Positions 1 through 7,256 of a stretch of 56,439 bases of DNA are shown here, piece by piece. Numbering within the stretch: the stretch's first letter is position 1; the number at the start of each line of letters is the position of its first letter. The notes beneath the pieces were generated by a model. That model was not told where the DNA came from, did not search any database, and saw only the letters and a program-made list of their open reading frames with translations. The position numbers were made by a program, and so were the translations under genes. This DNA is from Halorubrum lipolyticum DSM 21995 (GTDB taxonomy: Archaea > Halobacteriota > Halobacteria > Halobacteriales > Haloferacaceae), in the NCBI RefSeq assembly GCF_000337375.1, contig NZ_AOJG01000038.1, positions 1,199-57,637 of the forward strand, written 5' to 3'.

Positions 1-18
1 GATGTGTATAAGAGACAG
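1..18 (+). other. Residual Nextera/Tn5 mosaic-end adapter
   Basis: The first 18 bases match the 3' part of the Tn5 mosaic end used in tagmentation libraries (AGATGTGTATAAGAGACAG without its first A). This is library-derived sequence, not genome. Biological sequence starts at about base 19, and the 19-60 segment next to it should be treated with caution. Confidence 0.95.
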
Positions 19-103
19 CGTCCATACTGATCGATCGAGACATACAGCGCTCATAAGTGTTCTGGATAGCAGAACAAAATACGGGTAACGGGCCCCGGTA
101 CCA

Positions 104-110
104 TTTTATA
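104..110 (+). promoter_or_regulatory. TATA box of the GH4 gene
   Basis: TTTTATA lies 19-25 nt upstream of two in-frame ATG codons at 126 and 132. This is the spacing of a leaderless haloarchaeal promoter, so transcription should begin at or next to the start codon. It argues against the longer open frame that reaches back to 57. Confidence 0.6.
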
Positions 111-125
111 GGATCGGACGGAGCC

Positions 126-1607
126 ATGAACATGGACCGAAACCGCTCGACGCGCCGCTCCGTCTCGTCGCGAGCGACGGCCGGGAATCGACTCGAAACC
201 GACGAGTTCACCGTCGCCTACGTCGGCGGCGGGAGCCGTCAGTGGGTCCCGAACCTCGTACAGGACCTCGCGCTCTCGACGTTCGGCGGCGAGGTGCGGC
301 TCTACGACCCCGACGTCGAGAGCGCCGAGCGAAACGCCGCGTTCGGGAACTGGGTACAGGAGCGCGACGACGCCGTCGGCGACTGGGAGTACGCCGCGAC
401 GGACGACCTCGCCGACGCCCTCGACGGGGCCGACGTGGTGTTGCTGTCGACCCAGTACGACCCGACCGAGACGTTCGTCCACGACCTGGATATTCCGGCG
501 TCGTACGGGATCTACGGCGCGGTCGCCGCCACCATCGGACCCGGCGGCATCTTCCGCGCGATGCGGACGATCCCCGTCTATCGCCGGTTCGCCGCCGCGA
601 TCCGCGAGCACTGCCCGGACGCGTGGGTGTTCAACTTCACGAACCCCGTCCACTTCGTGACGCGCGCGCTCTACGACGAGTTCCCCGAGATCAACGCGGT
701 CGGCATGTGTCACGAGGTGCTCCACGGCCGCGACCGACTGGCGAGCCTCGCCGGCGAGCACCTCGATATCGACGCCGACCGGTCGGACATCTCGGTGAAC
801 GTCAAGGGGATCAATCACTTCACGTGGATCGACGAGGCGTACTGCGACGGGGTCGACCTCTGGCCGCTGCTCGACGAGTTGGCCCGCGGCGAGGAGGGGA
901 ACCGCGCCTACGAGCCGGCCGACCTCGACGACGCGAGCCCCTTCACCGACTCGTGGCAGGTCTCGTGGGAGCTGTACCGGCGCTTCGGGCTGCTCCCGCT
1001 GGCCGGCGACCGGCACGTCGTCGAGTACGCCACGTGGTTCCTGCAGGGCGGTCGGGAGGCGCTGAACCGCTGGGGCGTCAAGCGGACGGGGAGCGACTTC
1101 CGCGCGAAGCACTGGACGCCGGCCGAGTCGGACCAAACCACCGACGTGGAGGCGTGGCTCTCCGGCGAGCGCGAGTTCGACCTCACCGCCTCCGACGAGG
1201 TGCTCCTCGACATCCTCGATGCGCTCGCGGGCGGCGAGCCGTTCGTCACGAACGTCAACCTACCGAACCGGGGACAGATCGAGGACCTCGAGTCCGGTAC
1301 CGTCGTGGAGACGAACGCGCTCGTCTCCGCCGGCGAGATTCGGCCGCTGAGCGCCGGCGGGTTCCCGCGTCCCGTCCGGTCGCTGCTGTCCACGCACGTC
1401 GACACGATCGAGACGGTGATCGAGGCGTCCCGCGACGGCGACGTCGACCGCGCGTTCCAGGGGTTCCTGCTCGACCCGCAGGTCCGGACGCTCCAGACCG
1501 AGGAGGCCCGGGAGCTGTTCGCCGAACTCGCGGCCGCCGAAGAGCGGTTCCTCGACGACTGGCGGCTCGACGACGCGGCGACGCTCGCGGCGGCAGACGC
1601 GTACTGA
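126..1607 (+). CDS. Glycoside hydrolase family 4 protein (alpha-galactosidase/glucuronidase/6-phospho-glycosidase type)
   Basis: GH4 enzymes cleave alpha- or beta-glycosides by an unusual NAD+- and Mn2+-dependent redox elimination. The protein has a Rossmann dinucleotide loop (VGGGS, residues 33-37). It also has the family signature FNFTNPV (169-175), a GMCHE motif (193-197) whose Cys and His are the expected metal ligands, and NHF at 230-232. Its 493 residues are slightly longer than the usual 430-480 because of a polar N-terminal extension of about 25 residues. The start at 126 (or 132) is chosen from the TATA box at 104-110. No sugar transporter or other catabolic gene is adjacent, since the contig edge cuts the upstream context. 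The substrate cannot be told from the sequence; alpha-galactoside or alpha-glucuronide is most likely. Confidence 0.88.
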   Translation: MNMDRNRSTRRSVSSRATAGNRLETDEFTVAYVGGGSRQWVPNLVQDLALSTFGGEVRLYDPDVESAERNAAFGNWVQERDDAVGDWEYAATDDLADALDGADVVLLSTQYDPTETFVHDLDIPASYGIYGAVAATIGPGGIFRAMRTIPVYRRFAAAIREHCPDAWVFNFTNPVHFVTRALYDEFPEINAVGMCHEVLHGRDRLASLAGEHLDIDADRSDISVNVKGINHFTWIDEAYCDGVDLWPLLDELARGEEGNRAYEPADLDDASPFTDSWQVSWELYRRFGLLPLAGDRHVVEYATWFLQGGREALNRWGVKRTGSDFRAKHWTPAESDQTTDVEAWLSGEREFDLTASDEVLLDILDALAGGEPFVTNVNLPNRGQIEDLESGTVVETNALVSAGEIRPLSAGGFPRPVRSLLSTHVDTIETVIEASRDGDVDRAFQGFLLDPQVRTLQTEEARELFAELAAAEERFLDDWRLDDAATLAAADAY

Positions 1608-1762
1608 GCGCTTCCGCGCACCGCGTCTCGGGCCGACATCGGGTCACGCGATCAGCTCGAGCGGCCGCCGAGGGAGCGTCGCCGGTGGAGAGATCGGATC
1701 GTCCGCGAGCGAGCACCGCGGTCCGTTCGACGCGTCGCGATCGGACGCCGTGGGCGCGACGC

Positions 1763-1782
1763 TACTCGACGATCGACGAGTA
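1763..1782. promoter_or_regulatory. Near-palindrome upstream of the zinc mini-protein promoter
   Basis: A 20-bp near-palindrome (TACTCGACGA/TCGACGAGTA, one mismatched pair) sits directly before a weak TATA-like stretch (1783-1791) and about 35 bp upstream of the ATG at 1816. The position suits an operator acting at the BRE/TATA region. The rest of 1608-1815 shows no gene. Confidence 0.3.
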
Positions 1783-1815
1783 AGAGTTATCTGTCTGTCG
1801 AACCACTACTCACGT

Positions 1816-1917
1816 ATGCGTTCGACATGCACCCGATGCGGAGACACAGTCGCGAGAGACCACGGCTCGCTCGTCTGCCGAAACTGCGGCCGCACGCTGC
1901 GGCACGGCGCCGACTGA
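1816..1917 (+). CDS. 33-residue zinc-ribbon mini-protein
   Basis: This small frame encodes 33 residues with two CxxC knuckles: CTRC at positions 5-8 and CRNC at 21-24. That is a complete four-cysteine zinc site separated by 12 residues and ended by a basic tail. Haloarchaea are known to express many such one-domain CxxC zinc proteins under 70 residues, some affecting metabolism and biofilm formation, but this one has no assigned role. It is convergent with the PEP carboxykinase gene, with about 50 bp between stop codons. A weak TATA-like element (1783-1791) at the right distance supports expression. Length alone leaves some doubt, but the cysteine spacing is unlikely to be accidental. Confidence 0.6.
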   Translation: MRSTCTRCGDTVARDHGSLVCRNCGRTLRHGAD

Positions 1918-1968
1918 CGCTCGCAGCCGCCGCCGCCGCCACGTCCGATACCGCCCCGAAGCGCCCCG

Positions 1969-3483
1969 TTAGTACATCGCGTCGCGGATCTCGTCGTCGA
2001 GGCCGTCGAACCGGTCGAGGTACTCGCGTCGGTCATCGCGGAGCGCATCCCGGGCGGCCTCGAACTCGTCGACGCGGTCGGCGACGGCGAACCGGTCGAC
2101 CTCGATCCCCGGAACGGCGCTCGGGACGGTCAGCCCGAGGTCGTCGTCGCGCTCCCACTCGATGCGGTTCCGGGCCGCTCCCTCCAGCACGGCGACAGTC
2201 TCCTCGACGCCGACGTCGATCGGGTCGTCGGTTCCCACCGCGCCCGTGTTGATGACGTAACACTCGATGTCGAGGTCGGCGATGAGGTCGCGGAACCGGT
2301 TCCCCTCCTCGCCCTCGGAGCCGACGATGAACGGGTTGGTGCCGACGACTCGGATCGGCTCGCCCACCCGCGAGGGGTCGCCCGCGCTCGTCTCGACCGA
2401 CTCCCCGAGCATGAACGCGATCGCGGCCTGTTCGTCGCTGAGGCGCGCGATCGGCGGCATGAGCGGGTTCCGGGTGATGAAAAACACCTGATCCACGCGG
2501 TCGAGGTCGATCCCGTCCGCCGAGCTCTCCAGCCGGTCCCGGCGGACGGTCGCCCGCGCGTTGCGCCCGTACCGAGGCTCGTCGAAGCGGACCGTCCCGT
2601 CGTCGTCGACGGCGACGTTCTCCAAGACTGCGCTCTCGTCCGTGACGGCGCGGTGCAGCTCCGGCTGCTCCGCCGCGTCGAGGCCGATCGTCTTCACGTA
2701 GAGGCCGCCGCCCTCGCTCCCGGCGACCGTTCCCGACGGGAGGAGCGCGCAGACGTCGTCTTGGATCATCTCGACGCCCTCCGGCTCGTCGAGCCAGAGG
2801 CCGTGGCTGGTCAGCGTCGACTTCCCCGTCCCGGAGAGGCCGAGGAAGAGCTGACCCACGTCGCGGGTGTCGTCCCCGTCGGCGAGCGTGACGCGCTTGC
2901 TTCCCGCGTGGAGGCCCAGCCCGCCCCGCCGCTTCGCGCGGTGCATGAACAGCCGGAGGAACGACTTCTTCGCTTCGCCGGTGTAGTCGCTGCCGAGCAC
3001 CGTCGTGACGCCGCGGTCCGGATGCACGCGGATCCGCGGGTCGTCCGTCGCGTCCGGCAGTTGCACCGTGACGAAGTCCGGGGGCCGGCCGCGGGCCGGC
3101 TCGAGGAGCTTCGCCCACGAGAGCGCGATCCGGCCGTATTCGGCGGGGAGGAACAGCCGACACACGTGGGAGGTCTCCGGGTGCCGACCGACGACTCGGT
3201 CGACGCACACCACGTCGTTGTCCGGGTCCTCGACCCACTCGACGCCGCGCGCGAACACGTCGTAATCCGCCTCGCCGAACTCGTCGTCGACGGCGTTCGC
3301 CGTCGCGTCGGCGCTCCGCGATCGGTGTTCGCTCACGTACGACGGCGAGCCGTACTCAGTCGTCACCTCGTCGCTCGCCGACAGCTCGCGCAGCTCCGCG
3401 AGCGAGGGGTTGTACGTGACGTGATCCGCCGTCGCCGGATCGGGATACTCCCCAGGCTCCGGCACCGCCTCATGAGCAGCCAT
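1969..3483 (-). CDS. pckA: Phosphoenolpyruvate carboxykinase (ATP)
   Basis: The enzyme converts oxaloacetate plus ATP to phosphoenolpyruvate, CO2 and ADP, the entry step of gluconeogenesis. The kinase-1a P-loop GLSGTGKST lies at residues 215-223. The metal-binding QDD is at 241-243 and an EGGG segment at 257-260. An RNPLMPP segment and a GEPIRVVGTNPF segment follow in the C-terminal half. A DYTGEAKKS stretch at about 166-174 corresponds to the conserved YAGEMKK region of ATP-type enzymes. The length of 504 residues is close to the bacterial ATP type (about 530) and unlike the GTP type (about 600). The gene is divergent from rdfA, with a TATA-like TTATTA about 30 nt upstream of its start. Confidence 0.9.
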   Translation of the reverse strand: MAAHEAVPEPGEYPDPATADHVTYNPSLAELRELSASDEVTTEYGSPSYVSEHRSRSADATANAVDDEFGEADYDVFARGVEWVEDPDNDVVCVDRVVGRHPETSHVCRLFLPAEYGRIALSWAKLLEPARGRPPDFVTVQLPDATDDPRIRVHPDRGVTTVLGSDYTGEAKKSFLRLFMHRAKRRGGLGLHAGSKRVTLADGDDTRDVGQLFLGLSGTGKSTLTSHGLWLDEPEGVEMIQDDVCALLPSGTVAGSEGGGLYVKTIGLDAAEQPELHRAVTDESAVLENVAVDDDGTVRFDEPRYGRNARATVRRDRLESSADGIDLDRVDQVFFITRNPLMPPIARLSDEQAAIAFMLGESVETSAGDPSRVGEPIRVVGTNPFIVGSEGEEGNRFRDLIADLDIECYVINTGAVGTDDPIDVGVEETVAVLEGAARNRIEWERDDDLGLTVPSAVPGIEVDRFAVADRVDEFEAARDALRDDRREYLDRFDGLDDEIRDAMY

Positions 3484-3845
3484 GTCGTCCGTCGATCCGA
3501 GAGACGGGCTAATAAGCGTACTGAACGGCGGAACACTGTCCGGCCCCGGTCCGTCTGCGCGGGGACCCCGTTCGGATCGCTCGGGTCCGCGGCGGCGCGG
3601 TGCGGTCGTCGTCGCTTCTCGGCGCGTCCGCTCGGCCGATCGCGACGTGGTCAGTGCGCGCTCGACGCCTCACCGCGAACAGTTATAAGATCGTATGTTT
3701 TCGCGAACATCTACGTTTCTTGAAATTCGTTCTCAGATCGGCTATCGCGGACGGGACCGAGATCGTCGGCCGCTCGCCGGGGGCGAGCCGTCGCGCCCGG
3801 TCGCCACACCGATGATTTTGTCACGGTCGGGGGCGAAGCCCCGGT
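3484..3845. other. Divergent promoter region pckA/rdfA
   Basis: This stretch separates pckA (minus) and rdfA (plus). Near 3508-3518 the minus strand reads CGCTTATTAGC, a TATA-like element at the right distance for a leaderless pckA transcript. Near 3681-3690 the plus strand has a strong TTATAA box about 160 bp upstream of rdfA, with no credible reading frame behind it. It could give rdfA a leader of roughly 140 nt or drive a small RNA. No gene is visible here. Confidence 0.5.
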
Positions 3846-4469
3846 ATGAGCAACGAAACGAGCGGGGCGAACACGAAGGTGGCGCGGGTGATCCGCGCGT
3901 ACGACCTCGACGGAATGGGCGCGAACCTGGAGGCCGCGTGGACCGGCGAGGCGGGCGAGCGGACGAGCCTGCGGGACCTCGCCGACGAGTTCAACGAGGC
4001 GGTGCTGGGGGCGGCCCTCCGGGAGGCGAGCGTCTCGTCGCTCAGCGTCGACGTGTCGAGCACGTACGAGGCCCTCCGCGGCGACTCCGGCTCGGCGTCG
4101 ACGCGGGCGCGTCGGCGTCTCGAACGCGAGGGAATCGACGTCGACGAGCTGACCGGGGACTTCGTCACCCACCAGGCGATCCACACGTACCTCACGCAGG
4201 AGCGCGAGGCGAGCCTCCCGGCGGCCGACGACGACATGGCCGACCGAAAGGTCGAGACCATCGAGAAGCTCCAGGGTCGGGTCTCGGCCGTCGCCGAGTC
4301 GGCCATCTCGTCGCTCGCGAACGCCGGGGAGTTGGACCGCGGCGACTACGACGTGCTCGTCGACGTGCGCACCGTCTGCCCGAACTGCGGGGCCGACGCG
4401 CCAGTCGGGGAACTGATCCGGCGCGGCGGCTGCGAATGCACGGTGGACGCCGAGGCCGACGACGAGTGA
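3846..4469 (+). CDS. rdfA: Rod-determining factor RdfA
   Basis: RdfA is a haloarchaeal protein required for the rod-shaped cell type. The N-terminus (SNETSGANTKVARVIRAYDL) and the following LRDLADEFNEAVL segment match the family as I recall it. So do the FVTHQAIHTYLT block (around residues 101-112) and a C-terminal metal-binding half with CPNC (178-181) and CEC (196-198). The length of 207 residues is typical. The N-terminal half looks like a helical DNA-binding-type fold; the C-terminal cysteines probably bind zinc. A 17-bp direct duplication overlaps its stop codon (see findings). The gene stands alone, so no operon partner helps its interpretation. Confidence 0.82.
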   Translation: MSNETSGANTKVARVIRAYDLDGMGANLEAAWTGEAGERTSLRDLADEFNEAVLGAALREASVSSLSVDVSSTYEALRGDSGSASTRARRRLEREGIDVDELTGDFVTHQAIHTYLTQEREASLPAADDDMADRKVETIEKLQGRVSAVAESAISSLANAGELDRGDYDVLVDVRTVCPNCGADAPVGELIRRGGCECTVDAEADDE

Positions 4470-4578
4470 GTCGGGAGACGCGGCGGTCGACGACGAGTGA
4501 GTCGAGGGACGCCGTTCGGCGACCGATCGGTGTCGCTTCGTGAGCGCCGCGGATCGGCTAATGTATCAGAAACAGACA

Positions 4579-4591
4579 TACTATATAAATC
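4579..4591 (+). promoter_or_regulatory. Strong TATA box downstream of rdfA
   Basis: ACTATATAAATCT is a near-consensus archaeal TATA element, but no start codon with a credible frame lies 25-30 nt downstream. It may give a longer-leader transcript of the CoA-transferase gene or a small RNA. Confidence 0.4.
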
Positions 4592-4638
4592 TGGTACTTA
4601 GAGGGACCGTCGCCTGGCTTCGAACGGCGATCGGCGGT

Positions 4639-4648
4639 AGTTTTACTA
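4639..4648 (+). promoter_or_regulatory. TATA box placed for a leaderless micro-ORF
   Basis: GTTTTACTAT is centred about 27 nt upstream of the ATG at 4672. This is the spacing at which haloarchaeal transcripts start on the A of the start codon, and that ATG begins the micro-ORF described next. Confidence 0.45.
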
Positions 4649-4671
4649 TCTGGTAAGCCGAGGTGCACGGC

Positions 4672-4749
4672 ATGGGCGTCCACGAGTTCATGAGACGGGA
4701 ATACGCGACACGCGCGACACGCGCGACAGTCACGGGGGGCCGCAGATGA
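4672..4749 (+). CDS. Candidate 25-residue upstream micro-ORF
   Basis: A 25-codon frame starts MGVHEFMRREY, continues with a basic ATRATRAT stretch and ends in TGA at 4747-4749. That stop overlaps the ATG of the CoA-transferase gene at 4746 as ATGA. With the TATA box at 4639-4648 this fits a leaderless transcript whose first translated product is this peptide, with the enzyme made by termination-reinitiation. No homology is known to me and the peptide may have no function of its own. Confidence 0.35.
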   Translation: MGVHEFMRREYATRATRATVTGGRR

Positions 4750-5963
4750 CCGACACCGGAAAGATACTCGACGGGGTGACCGTCCTCGACCTCTCCACGT
4801 TCGTCACCGGCGGCTTCTGTTCGGCGATGCTCGCGAATCAGGGCGCGGAGGTCGTCAAGGTCGAGCAGCCGGGGTACGGCGACGCCGTCCGCCACTCGGG
4901 ACCGCCGTTCATCAAGGGCGAATCGCCCTACTACTGGTCGCTGAACTACGGGAAGAAGAGCCTCGAGCTCGACTTAAAGAACCCCGAGGCCAAGGAGGCG
5001 CTGTACGAGCTCGTCGAGGAGACCGACGTGTTCATCCAGAACTTCCGGCCCGGGACCGCCGAGCGGCTCGACGTCGACCGCGAGACGCTCGCGGAGCACA
5101 ACGACGACCTCGTCTACCTCGCCATCTCCGCGTTCGGCCAGACCGGGCCGTGGCGCGAGCGGTCGGGGTACGACCTCCTGATTCAGGGGATGAGCGGGAT
5201 CATGAGCGTCACCGGCGAGGAGGGCCGCCAGCCGGTCAAAGTCGGGTTGCCGATGACGGACCTCATCACGGCCATGTGGGCCGCGTTCGGCGCGATGACG
5301 GCGCTGTACCGCCGGGAGCAGACGGGCGAGGGCGAGTACATCGACCTCGGCATGCTCGAGGCGACGCTGCCGTGGCTCACCAAGCAGGCCGGGATGGTGT
5401 TCGCGGGCGAGGAGACCAAGCGCATGGGGACGAAAGACCCTGTCCTCGCCCCGTACCAGACGTTCGAGACGAAGGACGGGTTCATCAACGTCTGCATCCT
5501 CAACGAGAAGCTGTGGGGCGAGCTGTGCGAGGCGCTCGACCGGCCCGACCTCCCCGAGGACGACCGGTTCGAGGTGAACGCCGACCGGGTCGACCACCTC
5601 GACGAGCTGGAGGCCGAGATCGAGGAGACGCTCGCCGAGCACACGACCGACGAGTGGATCGAGATCATCGCCGAGGACGCCGGCGTGCCGGCCGGGCCGG
5701 TGTACGAGGTCGAGGAGGCGCTGCACAACCCGCAGATCGACGCGCGCGGAACGCTGACCGAAATCGACCACCCGGAGCTCGGCGAGATCCCGGTGATCGA
5801 ACACCCGCTGCGGTACGACGGCGCGGAGAGCGGCTTCGACCTCCCGCCGCCGACGCTGGGCGAGCACAACCGCGACGTGTTCCGGGAGCTCGGCTACTCC
5901 GAGGCGGAGATCGACGAGCTGGCGGACGCGGGCGCGTTCGGGTCCGAGAGCGACGCGGAGTGA
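4746..5963 (+). CDS. CaiB/BaiF (class III) CoA-transferase family protein
   Basis: Class III CoA-transferases move CoA between carboxylic acids through an aspartyl-CoA thioester. The family N-terminus (LDGVTVLDLS), the LANQGAEVVKVEQP strand near residues 29-42 and the LDLKNPEAKE block are present. The GLPMTDLITA segment carries the expected catalytic Asp at residue 172, in the position of Asp169 of formyl-CoA transferase. The length of 405 residues is normal. Possible substrates include oxalate/formate, carnitine or mesaconate/succinate; haloarchaea with the methylaspartate cycle use a related succinyl-CoA:mesaconate transferase. No neighbour decides between these. Its start overlaps the stop of a candidate micro-ORF. 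Confidence 0.85.
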   Translation: MTDTGKILDGVTVLDLSTFVTGGFCSAMLANQGAEVVKVEQPGYGDAVRHSGPPFIKGESPYYWSLNYGKKSLELDLKNPEAKEALYELVEETDVFIQNFRPGTAERLDVDRETLAEHNDDLVYLAISAFGQTGPWRERSGYDLLIQGMSGIMSVTGEEGRQPVKVGLPMTDLITAMWAAFGAMTALYRREQTGEGEYIDLGMLEATLPWLTKQAGMVFAGEETKRMGTKDPVLAPYQTFETKDGFINVCILNEKLWGELCEALDRPDLPEDDRFEVNADRVDHLDELEAEIEETLAEHTTDEWIEIIAEDAGVPAGPVYEVEEALHNPQIDARGTLTEIDHPELGEIPVIEHPLRYDGAESGFDLPPPTLGEHNRDVFRELGYSEAEIDELADAGAFGSESDAE

Positions 5964-5989
5964 GTGTACCGATACGGTTGAGTGGTTGT

Positions 5990-6135
5990 TTATCAGTGAT
6001 CGTGTGGTGTTGCTGGCGGCTGTTTATAAGCGAACGCGGTGCTGTGGTGAGCGTCTCCAAAGTCTCAGTCGCCGGCTGCGTTGCCGCTGGGTGCCAGCGG
6101 CGCTTCGCGTCTCGCTGCCGCTGTTCATAAGTAGT
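5990..6135 (-). repeat. Dispersed TTATAA repeat, copy downstream of the CoA-transferase gene
   Basis: Read on the minus strand, this region contains GCAGCCGGCG, then a CTGAGACTTTGGAGACGCTC core, then TTATAAAC. This is a diverged copy of the repeat found best preserved at 30950-31120. Two further TTATCA/TTCATAAG boxes flank it. It occupies much of the 459-bp gap 5964-6422; the remainder holds the promoter of the next gene (GAAAAATAGG near 6392-6401) and no gene that I can see. Confidence 0.6.
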
Positions 6136-6422
6136 TGACTCCGGACCGCCCCGATCTCCGAGACGGGTTCCGCCTCGTGGTCCCGCACCAAGGTCGACGG
6201 CACCGGTGCCGGACTAGCCGGACGGAACCCGGGTCCTCGCCCGAGGCTCACCGAGGAGACGACCGACTCAGCCACGGGTGGCGAACCCGACGAAGGTTCA
6301 GTTTGCTTATGTAGTTGCGTGGGGCGACCGACTCGCCGACGTACCCGACGCCTGCGAGCCCCGTCTCCATGCGAATTGTCGGAACGACAAGAGAAAAATA
6401 GGCGACGGACGAAGACGCGGTC

Positions 6423-7256
6423 ATGCAGCGCATCACCACTCGAACGCTGCGGTACGGCGTCGCCGTGGCCGTGTCGACGGTCGCCGTCGTCGCGCTCCTC
6501 TCCACGCTGGGGCTGATATACACCGTCGTCAGTCTCATCGTCGGCCCGCTCCCGACGTTCACGATTCACGACGTCGCCGCCGCGCTGGCGTCCCCGCTGT
6601 TCTATCTCGGCCTCGTGGCCGTCGTCGGGACGACGACGCTCTACGGCTATCGGCGGTACGGGACCCTGCTCGGCTTCTTCGTGAGCTGCGTGAAGCTCGC
6701 CGACTCCGTGGTGGGACTCGCGGTCTTCGACGAACCCGTGCTTCGGGGCCGCGTGGCGCCGACGGACGTCGCGTGGGACGTCGAGTACTGGGACGACGGT
6801 CGCGTCGAGGCCGCCGGGCGCTGTTGTCCGCGGTGCGGCAGCGAACTCGACCAGCAGCTCCTCCCGGAGTCGGTGGCGTACGGGGCGAACGAGGGGCTCA
6901 GTCCGGACGCGGACCGACTGGAGCGGGAGACCGAGGGATGGGCGGACGTCCACGGCGCGCCGAAGACGGAGTCGACTCGCGAGGTGCCGGCGTTGGCGTG
7001 TACGCTCTGTCGGTTCTCGGTCCCGGGGCGACGCGAGGTCGAGGAGGGGAAGACGACGGCCGAGAAGGTGTTCAAAACCCACGTCCAGCGGATGAAAAGC
7101 GGCAACCCGAAATCCCGGCCGTTCGCGGAGTACCAGCCGGCGAACGGGGATCCGCTCGGCCCCGAGGGGGTCTGGGACGCCTACGCCGCGCCGAAGGACG
7201 ACCCGGAGCTGCTCCCCTTTTCACCGGAGGCCGATCGCGGCGGTGAGCGCGCGTGA
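6423..7256 (+). CDS. Membrane protein with C-terminal zinc ribbon, coupled to a helicase
   Basis: Unrecognised 277-residue protein. Two or three hydrophobic helices occupy residues about 10-40 and 52-75. They are followed by a soluble part with two CxxC pairs, CPRC (135-138) and CTLC (193-196), which form one probable zinc site split by about 54 polar residues. The C-terminus is charged and probably cytoplasmic. The stop overlaps the GTG start of the helicase gene (GTGA at 7253-7256), so the two are almost certainly translated together. A TATA-like box about 25 nt upstream of the ATG makes this the first gene of a two-gene operon. It may tether the helicase or a nucleic acid to the membrane, but that is inference. 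Confidence 0.75.
   Translation: MQRITTRTLRYGVAVAVSTVAVVALLSTLGLIYTVVSLIVGPLPTFTIHDVAAALASPLFYLGLVAVVGTTTLYGYRRYGTLLGFFVSCVKLADSVVGLAVFDEPVLRGRVAPTDVAWDVEYWDDGRVEAAGRCCPRCGSELDQQLLPESVAYGANEGLSPDADRLERETEGWADVHGAPKTESTREVPALACTLCRFSVPGRREVEEGKTTAEKVFKTHVQRMKSGNPKSRPFAEYQPANGDPLGPEGVWDAYAAPKDDPELLPFSPEADRGGERA

Noticed and set aside
51-1136. Long open frames opposite and overlapping the GH4 gene, and similar long frames throughout
   Set aside because: High-GC coding DNA gives long Arg/Val-rich shadow frames; they lack family motifs and overlap well-supported genes.
3695-4543. A 282-codon frame starting behind the TATA box at 3681-3690
   Set aside because: It runs out of frame through rdfA and becomes arginine-rich, so it is a shadow; the box may serve an RNA or a leader instead.
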